15,995 nucleotides of DNA from an uncultured Muribaculaceae bacterium (GTDB lineage: Bacteria > Bacteroidota > Bacteroidia > Bacteroidales > Muribaculaceae), in assembly GCA_910589055.1 (NCBI GenBank), contig CAJURN010000034.1:1-15995 (forward strand). Direction: 5' to 3'. The translations under genes were made by a program, and so were the position numbers. How positions within the stretch are numbered: the stretch's first letter is position 1; each line of letters opens with the position of its first letter. A model generated the notes under the pieces. That model saw only the letters and a program-made list of their open reading frames with translations, had not been told where the DNA came from and did not search any database. This document shows positions 13,655 through 15,995 of the stretch, in pieces.

Positions 13655-13684
13655 GCAATTTTGATGCGAATATTATTATCTTCG
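13652..13684 (+). promoter_or_regulatory. Promoter of the pRiA4b ORF-3-like gene
   Basis: TTTG (13652-13655), 21 bases, TATCTTCG (13677-13684; one change from TAnnTTTG). The -33 box shares bases with the T-run of the preceding terminator. The leader is about 30 bases. Confidence 0.55.
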
Positions 13685-13720
13685 CATTATAAAACTACCC
13701 AAGCATAAATAATACTCCCA

Positions 13721-14275
13721 ATGATATTCAATTTCAGGATAGTTTCCGATGAAGTGGACAACTTCAAACGGGAAATCAAGGCCGACGCCACGGCAACTTT
13801 CCTCGACCTCAAAAACGCAATCTGCGACGCCGTGGGCTACGATAAGAATCAGATGAGTTCCTTCTACCTGTGCGACCGCAACTGGGAGAAGGAAAAAGAA
13901 ATAACCTTCGAGGACATGGACTCGGATGCCGATCAGGACATCTGGCTCATGGACGAGGCCGTGCTCGGCGACTTCATCGAAGACGAAGGCCAGAAAATCC
14001 TCTACGTATTCGACTACATGACCGACCGCGCTTTCTTCATCGTCATGACAGAAATGATTACCGGCAAGTCGCTCAAAGACCCCGTGTGCACCCTCTCGCT
14101 CGGACAGGCTCCTCCCGAATTTGTCGACCTGGACGAATTCGACGCCAAGATTGACGCCAAGACCGTGGCCGCAGCTTCTGTCGACGACCTCGACGAGGAA
14201 TTCTACGGCAACGACTCCTACAATCCCGACGAATTCGACGCCGCCAGCTTCGACGAAATGACTTTCGACGACTGA
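13721..14275 (+). CDS. pRiA4b ORF-3-like (TnpR-passenger family) acidic protein
   Basis: The 184-residue cytoplasmic protein resembles the plasmid pRiA4b ORF-3 family (also named IS1096 passenger TnpR-like). The N-terminal half reads FRIVSDEVDNFKREIKADA, then FLDLKNAICDAVGYD and SSFYLCDRNWEKEKEITFEDM, the beta-grasp-like core. The second half is very acidic, and the last 35 or so residues are mostly D, E, N, F and A. The biochemical role of the family is not known, and despite the name there is no transposon here. It has its own promoter (13652-13684) and lies 58 bases before the cardiolipin synthase gene, with no clear promoter between them, so the two may be co-transcribed. Confidence 0.8.
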   Translation: MIFNFRIVSDEVDNFKREIKADATATFLDLKNAICDAVGYDKNQMSSFYLCDRNWEKEKEITFEDMDSDADQDIWLMDEAVLGDFIEDEGQKILYVFDYMTDRAFFIVMTEMITGKSLKDPVCTLSLGQAPPEFVDLDEFDAKIDAKTVAAASVDDLDEEFYGNDSYNPDEFDAASFDEMTFDD

Positions 14276-14333
14276 TGTCGCGACGCGCGGGTGTACGACC
14301 GACAAGACTTTCTCCACCGAAATCCCGCACATA

Positions 14334-15797
14334 ATGATAGAATTTTTCTCAAACTTTGACTTCTCGTGGCTTTATAGAGGCATTATGCTCATCTATGGAG
14401 CCACTGTCATTGCTATCATAGGCATCATAATATCCGAGAACCGCTCCCCCGTGAAATCCCTCGCCTGGGTGACGGTGCTCGTGCTCCTGCCGCTCGTGGG
14501 ATTGATTCTGTACCTCTTCTTCGGCCGTAACATAAAAAACACACGCATGATTTCGCGACGCAACAGGCGCAAGCTGCGACGTAGCGAGCCACGCTTCCCC
14601 TTCGACCCCAAGACCTCCGGATTGTCGATTGAATCGCTCCAGGAAATATCACTCGCCCACACCCTGACGGGCGCGCAGTTCTACCCCGGCAACTCAGTGG
14701 AAATTTACACCTCGGGCGACGACAAATTCAACCGCCTTCTGTCGGACATCGCAGCCGCCAAGCGATACATCAACATACAATATTATATAGTGGAAGACGA
14801 CGCCACAGGCCGCCGCGTGGCCGAAGCACTGGAAGAGAAGGTAAGGCAGGGCGTGACCGTTCGCCTTATCTACGACCACGTGGGGTCGTTCAGCGTTTCA
14901 TCGGTGTTCTTCCGCCGTCTGCGCGAGGTCGGCATACAGGCATACCCGTTTTTCAAAGTTTCCTTCCCGCAGTTCGGAACCCGCATCAACTGGCGCAACC
15001 ACCGCAAAATATGCGTTATCGACGGCGAAGTGGGCTATATCGGCGGCATGAACGTGGCCGACCGCTATATCACAGGCGGAAAATTCCCCGTGTGGCGCGA
15101 CACCCATCTGCGCGTAAGCGGACCGATAGTCCATGCCATGCAGTTCTGTTTCGCCATCGACTGGAATTTCATGGGGCGCCCTCTCATCGAGGAAGCCCAT
15201 CCCGAAGCCGTGAGCGAGCACTTCCGGCCATGCAGCGACGCCATTCAGGGTGTAGGCGCCCAACTGCTTGCATCCGGCCCCACATCCCAATGGAGCAACA
15301 TAGCCATGGCTCTGCACAAGGCCATTGCCAACGCACGCAAGCGTGTTTTTATCCAGACACCCTACTTCCTCCCCACCGAGGGCTTGCTCAAGGCGCTCAG
15401 CGTGGCCGCGCTCGCCAAAGTGGACGTGCGCATCATGATACCGCGCCGCAGCGACTCCGCCATGCTCACCCACGCCTCGGCATCATACATTTCCGAATGC
15501 ATGCGCGCCGGAATCAAATTCTACACCTACGATGCCGGTATGTTGCATGCCAAGACAATCATCGTCGACGACGAATTCACATCCGTAGGCTCCACCAACT
15601 TCGATTTCCGCAGCTTCGAGTACAACTTCGAGGCAAACCTGCTCCTTTACAGCCGCGAGCTCAATGCACGCATGACCGACATATTCCGCGCCGACCTTAC
15701 ATCCTGCACACGCATCACCCCGGCATCATGGCGAAGCCGCCCCATCACCGACAAAGCCATAGAATCTGTGGTGCGTCTTCTCAGCCCGATATTATAA
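14334..15797 (+). CDS. cls: Cardiolipin synthase (phospholipase D family)
   Basis: Cardiolipin synthase condenses two phosphatidylglycerol molecules to cardiolipin and glycerol at the inner membrane. The 487-residue product has two N-terminal membrane helices (about 16-33 and 42-63), then two phospholipase D domains. The HKD motifs are complete: NHRKICVID (H223, K225, D230) with the GGMN tail, and LHAKTIIVDD (H405, K407, D412) with GSTNFDFRS after it. Length and layout match the bacterial ClsA type. PgsA-like and other PLD enzymes lack this pair of helices and order. Confidence 0.94.
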   Translation: MIEFFSNFDFSWLYRGIMLIYGATVIAIIGIIISENRSPVKSLAWVTVLVLLPLVGLILYLFFGRNIKNTRMISRRNRRKLRRSEPRFPFDPKTSGLSIESLQEISLAHTLTGAQFYPGNSVEIYTSGDDKFNRLLSDIAAAKRYINIQYYIVEDDATGRRVAEALEEKVRQGVTVRLIYDHVGSFSVSSVFFRRLREVGIQAYPFFKVSFPQFGTRINWRNHRKICVIDGEVGYIGGMNVADRYITGGKFPVWRDTHLRVSGPIVHAMQFCFAIDWNFMGRPLIEEAHPEAVSEHFRPCSDAIQGVGAQLLASGPTSQWSNIAMALHKAIANARKRVFIQTPYFLPTEGLLKALSVAALAKVDVRIMIPRRSDSAMLTHASASYISECMRAGIKFYTYDAGMLHAKTIIVDDEFTSVGSTNFDFRSFEYNFEANLLLYSRELNARMTDIFRADLTSCTRITPASWRSRPITDKAIESVVRLLSPIL

Positions 15798-15941
15798 GCC
15801 GTGTTTTGAGCAGCTATTCAAAGCGCTATAAATCAGCGAATTTCAAGAAAAAGATATATTTTTCTCGAAAAAAGTTGCAGAAAAATTTGGTGGGAACTTA
15901 GAAAATGTCTAACTTTGCATCGCAAAAGCAAAACAGCCACT
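15798..15941. other. Spacer between cls and tRNA-Gly
   Basis: This spacer has no gene. An AT-rich inverted repeat (15842-15852 against 15859-15869, with TTTTTCT inside the second arm) may help end cls transcription, but no T-run follows it. The tRNA promoter occupies the right end. Confidence 0.35.
15886..15917 (+). promoter_or_regulatory. Promoter of tRNA-Gly
   Basis: TTTG (15886-15889), 20 bases, TAACTTTG (15910-15917) matches the Bacteroidetes consensus; the tRNA begins 24 bases later. Confidence 0.75.
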
Positions 15942-15995
15942 GCGAAAATAGCTCAGTTGGTAGAGCACAACCTTGCCAAGGTTGGGGTCGCGGGT
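15942..15995 (+). tRNA. tRNA-Gly (anticodon GCC), cut by window edge
   Basis: The acceptor 5' strand GCGAAAA, D arm GCTC/GAGC with AGTTGGTA, anticodon stem CAACC/GGTTG around TTGCCAA (anticodon GCC), and the start of the T arm (GCGGGT) are visible. About 20 bases including the 3' acceptor strand lie beyond the window. Confidence 0.93.

Noticed and set aside
13721..14275. Transposon or resolvase gene suggested by the TnpR-passenger family name
   Set aside because: The protein lacks a serine-recombinase domain, and there are no transposon ends, target duplications or other mobile genes around it.

Overview
The window looks like a chromosomal segment of a Bacteroidales bacterium, most likely a Muribaculaceae-type gut anaerobe (the family-level guess is inference). 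The evidence is Bacteroidetes promoters (TTTG, 19-21 bases, TAnnTTTG) in front of several units, little Shine-Dalgarno signal, and a gene set typical of the phylum: Omp28-like lipoprotein, DUF6029 barrel, DUF4270 lipoprotein, half-length glycogen synthase, a T9SS sorting domain and a FeoB-associated Cys-rich protein. No phage, integrase, transposase, CRISPR array or defence island is visible.

The left half is read leftward. It holds the start of 6-phosphofructokinase (pfkA, 1-456), a 637-base gene-free stretch rich in hairpins, a secreted protein with a type IX sorting tail, and a tight three-gene operon: TlpA-like thioredoxin, DUF6029 outer-membrane barrel and Omp28-like CxxC lipoprotein. 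The last gene is frameshifted in a run of seven A. Upstream come a 167-base nested inverted-repeat element, tRNA-Thr(CGT) and a two-gene unit of a short GT5 glycogen-synthase-like protein and a DUF4270 lipoprotein.

Transcription diverges near 7.7 kb and the right half is read rightward. A stand-alone DsbD N-terminal-domain protein is followed by full-length dsbD. Then come mazG, topB and a small Cys-rich membrane protein whose start overlaps the topB stop, closed by a strong terminator. A pRiA4b ORF-3-like acidic protein, cardiolipin synthase and the first 54 bases of tRNA-Gly(GCC) finish the window.

Two themes stand out. First, an 82-base promoter-bearing repeat, identical at 76 of 82 positions, sits on opposite strands upstream of pfkA and of the dsbD unit; it carries a conserved 27-base inverted repeat and two -7 boxes exactly 74 bases apart. 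Second, thiol chemistry of the cell envelope recurs: DsbD and its extra partner, a WCKPC thioredoxin, a CVNC lipoprotein, a barrel with a CX4C pair and a secreted protein with three cysteines. Whether these form one electron-transfer route to the outer membrane is inference.
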